The notes below the pieces were generated by a model. It was not told the origin of the DNA and did no database searches. It was given only the letters and a program-made list of their open reading frames with translations. The translations under genes and the position numbers were made by a program. This document shows positions 10,001 through 16,867 of a stretch of DNA of 28,018 nucleotides, in pieces. The DNA comes from CAYQPF01 sp964419225. Lineage in GTDB: Bacteria > Cloacimonadota > Cloacimonadia > Cloacimonadales > CAYQPF01. The stretch is taken from positions 1-28,018 of the forward strand of contig CAYQPF010000056.1 in the NCBI GenBank assembly GCA_964419225.1, given 5' to 3'. Numbering within the stretch: position 1 is the first letter of the stretch; each line of letters starts with the position of its first letter.

Positions 10001-10086
10001 ACTTACATCCTAACGAAGCGACAATTGAAAGAATGCAAACAAATTTAACTGAATTCCTACAAGTATTAAAGGGAGAGCTAAGATGA
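7048..10086 (+). CDS. Hybrid histidine kinase with N-terminal DUF1638-like domain, two receiver domains and HPt
   Basis: A 1012-aa soluble kinase with no signal peptide or membrane helix. Residues 1-175 look like DUF1638 (IIILGGYCLN near 62-71, TTPGWI at 111-116), with several cysteines (C6, C10, C20, C39). A coiled coil (about 185-225) and a weak GAF-like region (about 230-345) follow. HisKA has the H-box SHEIRTPLNG with H369. HATPase_c has its N-box at 478-489, DTGIG at 518-522 and GGTGLG at 547-552. REC1 has D611/D612 and phospho-acceptor D660. REC2 has E761/D762 and D805 in LMDCQMPVMDG. The HPt domain (about 907-1005) has ALHKLKGAAQ with H958. The parts form a complete phosphorelay. The gene overlaps the URO-D gene by 8 nt and the response regulator gene by ATGA. 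The ligand is presumably reported by the DUF1638-like part, possibly through the corrinoid protein (inference). Confidence 0.92.
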   Translation: MLSKTCIYICAFYFKELKACLEKLSIQNVEIFAFQHECYRKSAETLKIDDFVKVNRQEYKRIIILGGYCLNQKKSEQDSTNIEIISHPFCFNMFAPEALINQLVSEKSFITTPGWISNWSKIMREWGFDRESGPAFMHETTSKIVLLDTLDNNSIREELVKFAEFLQMPAQTVAIGLDYFKLYLKDILITQKISDLEEVYEKQANQFKKKISDYAMMSELLEPLTLTHVEDQVIGEIVESFQMLFAPQKVLYLKYEDGSYMVIKNRGKSFLPEEINYLHSMTLNYSISKSTQGFTLAFKYGNELLGKIMIIGISFPEYLDHYLNIALTMSKSCSLAIVQARHFAILEKAREKAEEATQIKSQFLANMSHEIRTPLNGIIGMTELLEETKTTKTQQRYLRLLMNSGVTLLNLVNDILDFSKLEAGKMRLESVDFDIRQSVEETVELMSIKAVQKGLELVCFIEPDVPALVEGDQVRLNQVLINLINNAIKFTAVGEIFIHLKVLVNTEDKTQLYFTLRDTGIGIEQSVIEQLFLPFIQADGSITRKFGGTGLGLSICKQIIDLMEGEIGVTSKINEGSEFWFTISLKKSQESEKVGSIKVNSLTHLKVLVVDDNETNLLLLSALLKNWGCRSYILNQPIEAIRILREALYKEDPFNVVLLDYQMPLLDGISLGKMIHAMPEFSQLAMILMTSFLHQEDISTFQQMGFVEYMIKPIRRNNFYEGLRKLFNRKYVDDLERDTQLFGKEAKDLAQVRNIKVLLAEDNSTNIIIMNKILKSHGFKTSSVGNGQEALELLKRKHFDLVLMDCQMPVMDGYEATRLIRKGICGEDKKNILIFAMTAHARKEDKEKCLKIGMNDYISKPIKIEELKRILSNWEDQIGQTIKKAAKVKSVVSKPIETAFQNGKLVFNKEEFEARIMHDEQLRGQVIRVCLTDIPKQNEEILQYLQENDFVEAGSALHKLKGAAQNLGAEQLVESVVELEKECKDLHPNEATIERMQTNLTEFLQVLKGELR

Positions 10087-10715
10087 AAGTATTGATAGTT
10101 GAAGATGATTTCACATCCCAAATGATTCTGGAGAATATTCTTACCAAGTTTGGTTTCGAAGTAATTAAATCGTGTAATGGTCAGGAAGCTTGGGAAGTCT
10201 TACAGAAAGCTAATCCCCCACATTTGATTTTGCTGGACAAAGTTATGCCGATTATGGATGGTCTTACTTTATGTAAAAAAATAAGAGAAAACAAACAATA
10301 TGATGCATTCTATATTATTCTTTTAACCGGACAAAATGAATCTGAAGATATTATTGAAGGACTTAAAGCAGGTGCTAATGATTATTTGACTAAACCTTAT
10401 GATACCGGAGAACTTCTTGCCAGAATTGGTGTAGGTAAAAGGACAATTGAACTGCAAATGTCTTTAGAAAAGAAAATAGCAGAGCTCAATGAAGCGATAA
10501 ATCACGTCAAAACTCTGCAAGGATTAATTCCAATCTGCAGTTATTGTAAAAAAATCAGGGATGACAGTCAGTATTGGCAGCAAATAGAATCGTATGTAGC
10601 AGAGCATACAAATGCTCAATTCAGTCATTCGGTTTGTCCGGAATGTTATGATATGTATGTGATACCGATGTTTGAAGAGGCAAAAGCAGAGATGACTGAT
10701 CATAAAGAGGAGTAG
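10083..10715 (+). CDS. Response regulator with C-terminal CxxC..CxxC domain
   Basis: A 210-aa protein. The receiver domain (1-118) has E7/D8/D9, phospho-acceptor D52 in LILLDKVMPIMDG, T82 and K104. A short coiled linker (121-145) leads to a cysteine-rich module: C152-S-Y-C155-K-K-I-R-D-D, YW at 164-165, IESYV, then SHSVCPEC with C185 and C188. This module is known as an output or adaptor segment on many PAS and receiver proteins. It has the look of a four-Cys metal site, but I know no defined activity for it. There is no DNA-binding, GGDEF or HD domain. GGGAG lies just before the ATG, and the start overlaps the kinase stop (ATGA). It is most likely the terminal phospho-acceptor of the kinase encoded just upstream, via HPt H958. 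Confidence 0.9.
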   Translation: MKVLIVEDDFTSQMILENILTKFGFEVIKSCNGQEAWEVLQKANPPHLILLDKVMPIMDGLTLCKKIRENKQYDAFYIILLTGQNESEDIIEGLKAGANDYLTKPYDTGELLARIGVGKRTIELQMSLEKKIAELNEAINHVKTLQGLIPICSYCKKIRDDSQYWQQIESYVAEHTNAQFSHSVCPECYDMYVIPMFEEAKAEMTDHKEE

Positions 10716-10718
10716 ATA

Positions 10719-10775
10719 ATTATTAATTATTAATGGGAAAGGATAAAAGGTGTTAGATGTTAGTTGTTAGTGAGG
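10719..10775 (+). repeat. Two adjacent heptamer arrays
   Basis: The first has ATTATTA units ending in ATGGG (10719-10737). The second is AGGTGTT, AGATGTT, AGTTGTT, AGTGAGG (10748-10775), followed by a G-rich tail. Both have a strict 7-nt period with different unit sequences. Confidence 0.8.
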
Positions 10776-10860
10776 GGGAGAACAACTAATACTAAATCGC
10801 TTTCAAATAAATTAAAAAGAAATTAGGACTCAATGATTAACTAATGTGTCTTTTTGTCCG

Positions 10861-10905
10861 AAATGAGGCCATTTCGGCTCCATTGGAGGTCAAATGGCCT
10901 CATTT
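10861..10905. repeat. 45-nt near-perfect inverted repeat
   Basis: AAATGAGGCCATTT (10861-10874) and its exact reverse complement (10892-10905) form a 14-bp stem. The 17-nt loop can itself fold as CTCC-ATT-GGAG. It lies between convergent genes and could stop transcription from both sides, but neither strand shows a T-run directly after it. It may instead be a dispersed hairpin element. Confidence 0.8.
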
Positions 10906-10951
10906 GACATATCTTTACGTTTGGTAGCGGAACAGTATAAGCCCCAGAGAT

Positions 10952-10974
10952 AGGTGTCAGGTGCCAGTGGGGAG
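10952..10974 (+). repeat. Heptamer array (AGGTGCC type)
   Basis: AGGTGTC, AGGTGCC, AGTGGGG, AG. A close relative lies at 20793-20813 (AGGTGTC, ATGTGCC, AGTGGAA). Confidence 0.75.
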
Positions 10975-11008
10975 ATGCTTTTCGGAACACGGACACGGAC
11001 AGATAGAT

Positions 11009-11038
11009 GGTAGAGACAGGGCATGCCCTGTCTCTACC
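11009..11038. repeat. Perfect 30-bp palindrome
   Basis: GGTAGAGACAGGGCA is followed at once by its exact reverse complement. Similar GTAGAGAC...GTCTCTAC palindromes occur as dispersed repeats in several phyla (from memory). It lies 17 nt beyond the stop codon of the permease-peptidase gene, so it may also help end that transcript. Confidence 0.85.
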
Positions 11039-11054
11039 GGGAAGATAAGAAACA

Positions 11055-14000
11055 TTATTCAAATTTTACCATCATTTTATTATCTTTGATGTTTTTATCG
11101 ATGAGTAGGCCATGCGGGTCGATACCGGCTTCGGAAGGTTGGGTAGCAGTGATAATTGACAGACTTGATTTCTTGCCGTTGAGCTTATGAATTTGGTAGT
11201 AGAGGCTTTTGTCTTCCTTATCGAAAAGACCGACAAAGACATAATCATGGAAAGGTCTTACAGTTTCTTTGCCATTAGGATCAGCATAGATCTTCTGAGT
11301 TTCAACTTCAAATACAGTCTTATATTTACCATCAGGAAGTTTAGTTGTTTTTGCTGAGGTTGTTTTGAGATCATACAAGGTGATATTGAGAAACATATCA
11401 TCCATCAGGTATTTAAGGCTGTCGGGAGTTTCAGCTCTGAGTGCATCGATCATATCAGTGGAGAGGGGATAGTTTGTAGTTGTATGAGCATATTGATCAT
11501 AGAAGGTTTTAAGAGCCTTATACATAGGTTCTGCACCGATATATTCACGCAGGGTGTACAGCTGGATAATCCCTTTCTCATAGTACAGATGCGATTGCTT
11601 ATGACGGATCCTGGACATAGGAGCTTCACCTTCCTTTGCTCTGGATCGTCCTTTGAGATATTGTTTACGGCTTGTGTCGAGTAATGTATAGACTTTTTCC
11701 TTACCGAAGTCTTTTTCTATGGCCATTGCTTCCATGAATTGAGCCATAGATTCGACAGGCAGATACAAGCCTTCTGCATCGGCAGGAAGCAAATAGTAAC
11801 CCCACCAATGGTGAGCCATTTCATGGGCAGAGATACCGAATACCATATCAACTTTTTTACTATCATTAGCCCGGCTGATAAAGCCGGCTTCTTCATTCCA
11901 GATGTAGAGCATAGGGAAAGCCCGGGCACCGAATTGGGAGGCATAAGCCGGGATCTCAACAACTCTCAGGGTTTTGTGAGGATAAGCAGAGAACTGAGAG
12001 TTTAGTTCAAGTGAGGTTTTGAAGCCTTTGATGATATTATCAATATTGTAAGCATGTTTTGCATCGTAATAAACTTCGACATTCGCGTTGAGGTAAGTGT
12101 CTTTTATCACCAGATATTTCCCGGAAGTAAGGGCAATTTCATTAGTAATGGGAATAGCAGGTTCGTAGATGAAGTAAGAGCGGTCGCCTTCATCCCACTG
12201 TTTGAGAAGTTCACCGTTGGTAATAGCAATTTGTCCCTTTTCTGTGCTGACCTGGCAGTGGAATCTGATTAAATCAAGATTAGAGAAGCCGATCTTACGG
12301 TCAGCTTTTTCCAGAGTGGGGAGGACAGGTTCGTTGGGCAGATTGTATTTCTTGCGGAGATAATCAGTTTTTAGGAACAGATCTTTATTAATACCTATTT
12401 GAGGAATATAGGAAGGGGTCTCTTTCCCGCCGAAGTACATAACTGTACCATTCTGGACCAGGCTTGTTTCCGGGTTGTTATCTGTAAAGCCTTTGGTCTG
12501 GTAATCCACGTTGAAGCTCAGAACAAGGCTGTCACCTGGTAGTAAAGGTTTGTTCAGTCCAAATATGCCAAGACGATAGTCCTGCATGGGAACAATTTCC
12601 TTATTGGGAACTGAGAGAGTAAATTTCTTTAAATCTGCTCTTTTATTGGGCCATAAAGAGATGAAAAGAGTGTCAATGTTTTGCAGAGTATTGTTTTTCA
12701 GAGTAAGACTACCCTGAATCAGAGCTGCCTGTTTTGAGGGATAGAGATCGACATTTAGATTGAAGTCAATGACGGAGGGTTGGGGAGTATGCAGATATTT
12801 GGAACATTGTCGCTCGTAATCTGCCATAGCCAGATCGAAACCTTTTGTGCTGATATAGTTATTGAGAATATAACGGTTGTAGGCGATATAGCCACCTAAA
12901 AGAAGGAAGATCAACAACAAAGTGATCAGATTAAATCTTATTTTAGGAGTCATTTTTCTTAAGGCATGATTCAAGCGTTGTTTGAAGGAGTCATTTTCGC
13001 TGGATTTCCAGAATAGAATAGCCAGAGTCAGGATAATAAGGGTAAAAAACAGCCAGTAGAAACCATAGGCGGTGAGAAGTTTGGAGTAGGCAGCGAAACC
13101 ATTCAGATTTGAGTAGATGTATTTTGGGAAATGAGCCCATCTGAGGAGATTGAAATCAAATTTTAGGACATCAAAGATAATGATATCACCAAGTAGCATA
13201 GCTGCACTGATGAAATAACCTAACAGTTTATTACGCACAAGCACTTGAATAAAAATAACCATTACAGCAAGCTGGATATAGTTGAACATTTCCAGCAGAA
13301 ACAGACGTTTGAAGTAAAGGCCGAATTCAAAGGTAGTATATTGATAAACAACTAACTGGATAAAGATGCCGGTCAACATGGTCAGGAGGAGATATACGAA
13401 TTGAATTCCGATCAGGGCAATGAGTTTGGAGAGGCATCTTTGGAAATCTGTGAGGGGAAGAGTATGATAGATTTCATGAGTTTTATTATCTTTTTCCCGC
13501 CAGACAATAAGACCGCCAAAGAGGATAATAATAGGAATCATGTACATCCACATGTGGATCAATTGGTTGAGGAACCAGGAAGTCAGAGGATAAACATTAC
13601 TGCCTAAAGCGTCGATATTTCCCATAAAGTTACTAATCAATTGGGAGAGACCGAGGACAGTAATGATAATAAACGCAGGATGCAGGAGAATGCGTTTCCA
13701 TTCCAGAATAACCATATTAGTAACTTTTTTAAAGTTAGCGGAAGAATAGTTAAGGGGAGTGATCTCGGGTTTTTGAAGCAGTTCTGGTATTTCAGGAGTT
13801 GAAACTTTCAGGGTTCTAACTTTTTTTACATGAGAATCCAGATCGTGGGTCATTTTAAATTTGCGGAAGGTCCAGATCAATAATCCAATCGATACGAGAA
13901 CCCAGATAAGGCGGTTAAGCAGAAGCAGGTTTGTCAACGGCATAAAATTGTTGTTCATTTCATAGGTGGTCCAGAACTGGGAGGCGATATTTAAAGCATT

Positions 14001-14642
14001 CAAACCGAAAGGATCGAGAATTATTCTGACTGCATCATTTTTCACATTAGTAAGGCCAGCCAAAGCAAAGACATAAAGCATAATAAGAACAATGGAACCG
14101 ATGTAGGTGGAGATAGTTTGGCGGGTGAGACTGGACATAGAAAAGAGGAAGGCACTTATGAACAGCAGGTTGGGAATGACCATGATTATGAAAGGATAAA
14201 TAAATGTTTGCCAGTGCAGAGGTGCCTGCAAATCGGGGGAGAGCATGAGGTTTCCCAGAACTAAGCCCAGCGGGACGAAGAGCAGCAGGAATAAGCCACC
14301 GAGATAACTTCCGAGGAAACGAGCACCCAGGTAACTTTTCTTTCTGATGCGGGAAGTAAAAAAGAAGTCATGAATATTAACCTGAAAATCTCTGACAACA
14401 GATCTGGCGACAAAGACCATGATAAAGAAAATGCTGGCGATAGACCAATTATTGAACATTTTAGCTACTTTAATAGCTGCCACATTGAATTCTTTACCGT
14501 GTGAGAGACCCAGTATTTGTGTGCTTGGATCGGTGTTTTTGGCATACAAAAGTACCAGGAACATGATGACAAGACCAAAAATGTAAAAGGGAATATTTTT
14601 TAGATGTCTGCCTATTTCCTTCAGGAGCATGGATTTAAACAT
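11055..14642 (-). CDS. ABC-2 type permease fused to M1-family (aminopeptidase) domain
   Basis: A 1195-aa polytopic protein. The N-terminal about 610 residues hold roughly a dozen hydrophobic helices in two ABC-2 permease-like halves (about 15-265 and 310-560), plus a last helix at about 583-603. The C-terminal half (about 640-1190) is an M1 gluzincin domain, predicted to lie outside the membrane. Its zinc motif is H940-E-M-A-H944-HWWG, with the third ligand E965 in LPVESMAQ after 19 residues. This is the spacing I know from permease-linked M1 proteins, one more than in free aminopeptidases. YEKGIIQLYTLREYIG follows. Both halves look intact. The ATG lies inside the end of the ATPase gene (8-nt overlap), with GGGG upstream, so they are one transcription unit. 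The substrate is unknown; coupling of export to peptide trimming is inferred. Confidence 0.92.
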   Translation of the reverse strand: MFKSMLLKEIGRHLKNIPFYIFGLVIMFLVLLYAKNTDPSTQILGLSHGKEFNVAAIKVAKMFNNWSIASIFFIMVFVARSVVRDFQVNIHDFFFTSRIRKKSYLGARFLGSYLGGLFLLLFVPLGLVLGNLMLSPDLQAPLHWQTFIYPFIIMVIPNLLFISAFLFSMSSLTRQTISTYIGSIVLIMLYVFALAGLTNVKNDAVRIILDPFGLNALNIASQFWTTYEMNNNFMPLTNLLLLNRLIWVLVSIGLLIWTFRKFKMTHDLDSHVKKVRTLKVSTPEIPELLQKPEITPLNYSSANFKKVTNMVILEWKRILLHPAFIIITVLGLSQLISNFMGNIDALGSNVYPLTSWFLNQLIHMWMYMIPIIILFGGLIVWREKDNKTHEIYHTLPLTDFQRCLSKLIALIGIQFVYLLLTMLTGIFIQLVVYQYTTFEFGLYFKRLFLLEMFNYIQLAVMVIFIQVLVRNKLLGYFISAAMLLGDIIIFDVLKFDFNLLRWAHFPKYIYSNLNGFAAYSKLLTAYGFYWLFFTLIILTLAILFWKSSENDSFKQRLNHALRKMTPKIRFNLITLLLIFLLLGGYIAYNRYILNNYISTKGFDLAMADYERQCSKYLHTPQPSVIDFNLNVDLYPSKQAALIQGSLTLKNNTLQNIDTLFISLWPNKRADLKKFTLSVPNKEIVPMQDYRLGIFGLNKPLLPGDSLVLSFNVDYQTKGFTDNNPETSLVQNGTVMYFGGKETPSYIPQIGINKDLFLKTDYLRKKYNLPNEPVLPTLEKADRKIGFSNLDLIRFHCQVSTEKGQIAITNGELLKQWDEGDRSYFIYEPAIPITNEIALTSGKYLVIKDTYLNANVEVYYDAKHAYNIDNIIKGFKTSLELNSQFSAYPHKTLRVVEIPAYASQFGARAFPMLYIWNEEAGFISRANDSKKVDMVFGISAHEMAHHWWGYYLLPADAEGLYLPVESMAQFMEAMAIEKDFGKEKVYTLLDTSRKQYLKGRSRAKEGEAPMSRIRHKQSHLYYEKGIIQLYTLREYIGAEPMYKALKTFYDQYAHTTTNYPLSTDMIDALRAETPDSLKYLMDDMFLNITLYDLKTTSAKTTKLPDGKYKTVFEVETQKIYADPNGKETVRPFHDYVFVGLFDKEDKSLYYQIHKLNGKKSSLSIITATQPSEAGIDPHGLLIDKNIKDNKMMVKFE

Positions 14643-15522
14643 CAGTTTTCCCCCCTTTTTGTTTCAGGTTGTAAAAATAGACATCTTCCAGATTGGGAGA
14701 AACCTGATTGAATTCATTTCCCGCTGTTTCAGGGGAGTATATCCTGATAAAAGTCTTGCCGGAAACTAATCTGGTGGAAAGCAGGGCATATTTTTCTTCA
14801 TATTGAGCTAATTCAGTTTTCTTGATTTCTTTTTCATAGATGCGGTTTTTCAGGCTGTCAATTGCTTGGAGAGGATTGTCCTGATAAAGAATCTTACCCT
14901 GATTGATAATCGCCATATTAGTACAAATTTGGCTGACATCTTCCACGATATGAGTGGAAATGATCACGATTGTTTCTTCGCTGACTTCACTCAGCAGATT
15001 GTGGAAACGGTTACGTTCAGCGGGATCGAGGCCTGCAGTAGGCTCATCGACGATAAGAAGTTTGGGGTTACCGATCAGGGCAAGAGCAATACCGAAACGC
15101 TGTCTCATACCACCGGAGAAAGTGCCGATCTTCTTTTTTCGGGCTTCCCAGAGGTTAACTTTTTTCAGGAAGTATTCGACAGTTTCTTTACGTTGGGATT
15201 TAATGGCTAACCCTTTGAGCAAAGCAAAGTGATCCATCAAGTCTTCGGCTTTTTCAGAGGGATAGAACCCGAAATCCTGGGGTAGATAGCCCAAGTATTG
15301 TTTCAGTTCCAGAGGATTTTCGAAAATATTCTGACCATTAAAGTGAATAGTACCCTTATCAGCTTCCTGCAAAGTTGCGATAGTTTTCATTAAAGTTGTT
15401 TTGCCGGCACCGTTGGGGCCTAAAAGTCCAAACATACCGTTAGTAATAGTAAGATTAAGGTCATCAATGGCTTTAACTCCATTGCTGTAAGTTTTTGATA
15501 AGTTTTTAATGATAAGTTCCAT
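14635..15522 (-). CDS. ABC transporter ATP-binding protein
   Basis: A 295-aa ATPase. Walker A is GPNGAGKTT (residues 35-43), the Q-loop is Q82, the signature is FSGGMRQ (135-141), Walker B is LLIVDEP (155-161), the D-loop is AGLDPAE, and the switch histidine is H191 in ISTH. A C-terminal extension of about 80 residues, ending SPNLEDVYF, is usual for ABC-2 exporter ATPases. The ATG is preceded by GGAGGG. It must energise the permease-peptidase encoded directly downstream. A TrmB-like regulator gene lies 98 nt upstream in the same direction. Confidence 0.95.
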   Translation of the reverse strand: MELIIKNLSKTYSNGVKAIDDLNLTITNGMFGLLGPNGAGKTTLMKTIATLQEADKGTIHFNGQNIFENPLELKQYLGYLPQDFGFYPSEKAEDLMDHFALLKGLAIKSQRKETVEYFLKKVNLWEARKKKIGTFSGGMRQRFGIALALIGNPKLLIVDEPTAGLDPAERNRFHNLLSEVSEETIVIISTHIVEDVSQICTNMAIINQGKILYQDNPLQAIDSLKNRIYEKEIKKTELAQYEEKYALLSTRLVSGKTFIRIYSPETAGNEFNQVSPNLEDVYFYNLKQKGGKTDV

Positions 15523-15538
15523 AGATCCCTCCTTTTTT

Positions 15539-15569
15539 CAGTGGGCAGTAGGCAGTGGGCAGTGGGCAG
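15539..15569 (+). repeat. Heptamer array (CAGTRGG units)
   Basis: CAGTGGG, CAGTAGG, CAGTGGG, CAGTGGG, then CAG. It fills part of the 98-nt gap between the TrmB-like gene and the ATPase gene, just upstream of the ATPase ribosome binding site. Confidence 0.85.
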
Positions 15570-15620
15570 GGTGTTTTTGCCACAGTACTGGTACATGCTT
15601 TCACACTTTTTGTTTATTTG

Positions 15621-16478
15621 TTAATTATTCTCTTTCAGTTTTTCCAGCAGTTTAATTATTCCTGGAACAGGTTGGAAGAACTTTTGAGTATATTCCTGAA
15701 TATTATTTCTGACAGTTTGCAGATCTGTTCCAGTTTCCAGCAGATCCATGATGACCCGGAAAGAGAACTCATTCAGCATACCGTTAAATACCCAGGGGGA
15801 CAGATAAGGATTACCGCTCCAGATTGCATGGATCAATTCTCCGGTATCCTTTTTGAGAAGAGAGATGAGGAATTGTTCGCCATCGATACTCAGGCAGAGC
15901 CAGTCGGCATTCCAGGCAAAATCTTTGGCAGAGAACATATTGAGTTTAACATGGTAGCAACTGTCGATTATGGGGTCATTGGGTGTTTCGATGAGAACTT
16001 TTATCCCTTCCTGAGCACGGGCATTCAGAAGATGGTGAATGTTTTCCAAGGGTGCCTGATCTGTATCAACAAGAATCATGGATTTAGCTTCTTTGATCAT
16101 GGATTCGGCTTTGTTGTAGAGCTGATCAAGCTTGGCAATCCTGAAAATGTGTTCTTGATGGGGTTCTGTTCCGATGTCTTTTAAGGCAGTGATGATATCG
16201 GTTTTTTGTTGTTTGAATTCTTTTTCTTTTTCTTCCATTAAAGTTTGGATTGGTACTGGAATATATTCACCATGTTGAGTGCCTTCCAGGCGGATGATAG
16301 CTCTTTTGGTTTCAAGAGATTTTAGAGCCTGGTAAGTCTGGGAGCGGGATTTGCATAAGTCGGTGGAAATTTTGTAACCGGTTTGGGGCGAATCTTTGAG
16401 AAGAGAGATATAGACAGACGCTTCCACGGGAGTGAAGCCGAGATTTTCCACGAGCGATAGCTGAGCTTGCAGCGTCAT
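15621..16478 (-). CDS. TrmB-family transcriptional regulator
   Basis: A 285-aa protein. Residues 1-75 are a winged-helix domain of TrmB type (LGFTPVEASVYISLLKDSPQ, GYKISTDLCKSRSQTYQALK). A short coiled coil (about 85-110) and a PLD-like C-terminal domain (about 115-235) follow, with SMILVDTD and FSAKDFAWNADW. In TrmB relatives the C-terminal part binds a small ligand. I chose ATG 16478 because GGAGG is 5 nt upstream of it. The ATG at 16490 overlaps that same GGAGG and would add only MEAF. The gene lies upstream of the ABC ATPase and permease-peptidase on the same strand, so it is a good candidate to control that transporter. I could not define an operator; AGTATTACT near 16498 is a weak palindrome. 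Confidence 0.85.
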   Translation of the reverse strand: MTLQAQLSLVENLGFTPVEASVYISLLKDSPQTGYKISTDLCKSRSQTYQALKSLETKRAIIRLEGTQHGEYIPVPIQTLMEEKEKEFKQQKTDIITALKDIGTEPHQEHIFRIAKLDQLYNKAESMIKEAKSMILVDTDQAPLENIHHLLNARAQEGIKVLIETPNDPIIDSCYHVKLNMFSAKDFAWNADWLCLSIDGEQFLISLLKKDTGELIHAIWSGNPYLSPWVFNGMLNEFSFRVIMDLLETGTDLQTVRNNIQEYTQKFFQPVPGIIKLLEKLKENN

Positions 16479-16867
16479 AAATGCCTCCATATATAACAGT
16501 ATTACTATTTAGGAACACTATTGCTGAAAAGTAGGAATCTTGTCAATGAAAATTCTTTTCAAAAATCAACCCTGATAATGTAGATGCATGATTGATGCCA
16601 TTAGCTATAAAACAGCAACTATCTGTAAAATAATGATATAGACATATGGAGTTAAGTAGGGGAGGAAATAATTATATCAGGAAGATATGGGGGCAGAAGC
16701 AGTTGAGAGTTGAGAGTTGAGAGTTGGGGAAATGGACAATATGGACTCAATGGACGAAATGGACAGTATGGACAAGGGGAGAGTTGGTAGAGAAAGTTGT
16801 GAGTCCACAGTTGTGAGTCATGAGTAGGGGGAGTAGAGAGAAAAATGGGGTAAGAATTTAACAGTAG
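16479..16867. other. Intergenic region with tandem arrays
   Basis: This must hold the promoter of the TrmB-like gene (- strand, AT-rich around 16485-16520; no clear -35/-10 pair). It also carries three arrays in a row at 16701-16829. I see no coding gene. Confidence 0.55.
16701..16829 (+). repeat. Composite of period-7 and period-9 arrays
   Basis: 16701-16728 is AGTTGAG three times, then AGTTGGG (period 7). 16732-16776 is ATGGAC five times, each followed by a different triplet (AAT, TCA, GAA, AGT, AAG), so the period is 9. 16795-16829 is AGTTGTG, AGTCCAC, AGTTGTG, AGTCATG, AGTAGGG (period 7, only AGT fixed). Confidence 0.85.

Larger units (their letters stand above)
10716..11054. other. 339-nt convergent intergenic region, repeat-rich
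   Basis: This lies between the + strand response regulator and the - strand permease-peptidase. It holds heptamer arrays at 10719-10736, 10748-10775 and 10952-10974, a long hairpin at 10861-10905 and a 30-bp palindrome at 11009-11038. I see no gene in it. Confidence 0.7.

Noticed and set aside
15555..16184. Open frame of 209 codons on the + strand
   Set aside because: It is antisense to the TrmB-like gene, and its translation shows no domain or convincing start.
16732..16776. Short peptide gene encoded by the ATGGAC repeats (MDxMDx..)
   Set aside because: The 9-nt period keeps a frame open, but there is no ribosome binding site and the triplets include TAA in the sister array at 20647.
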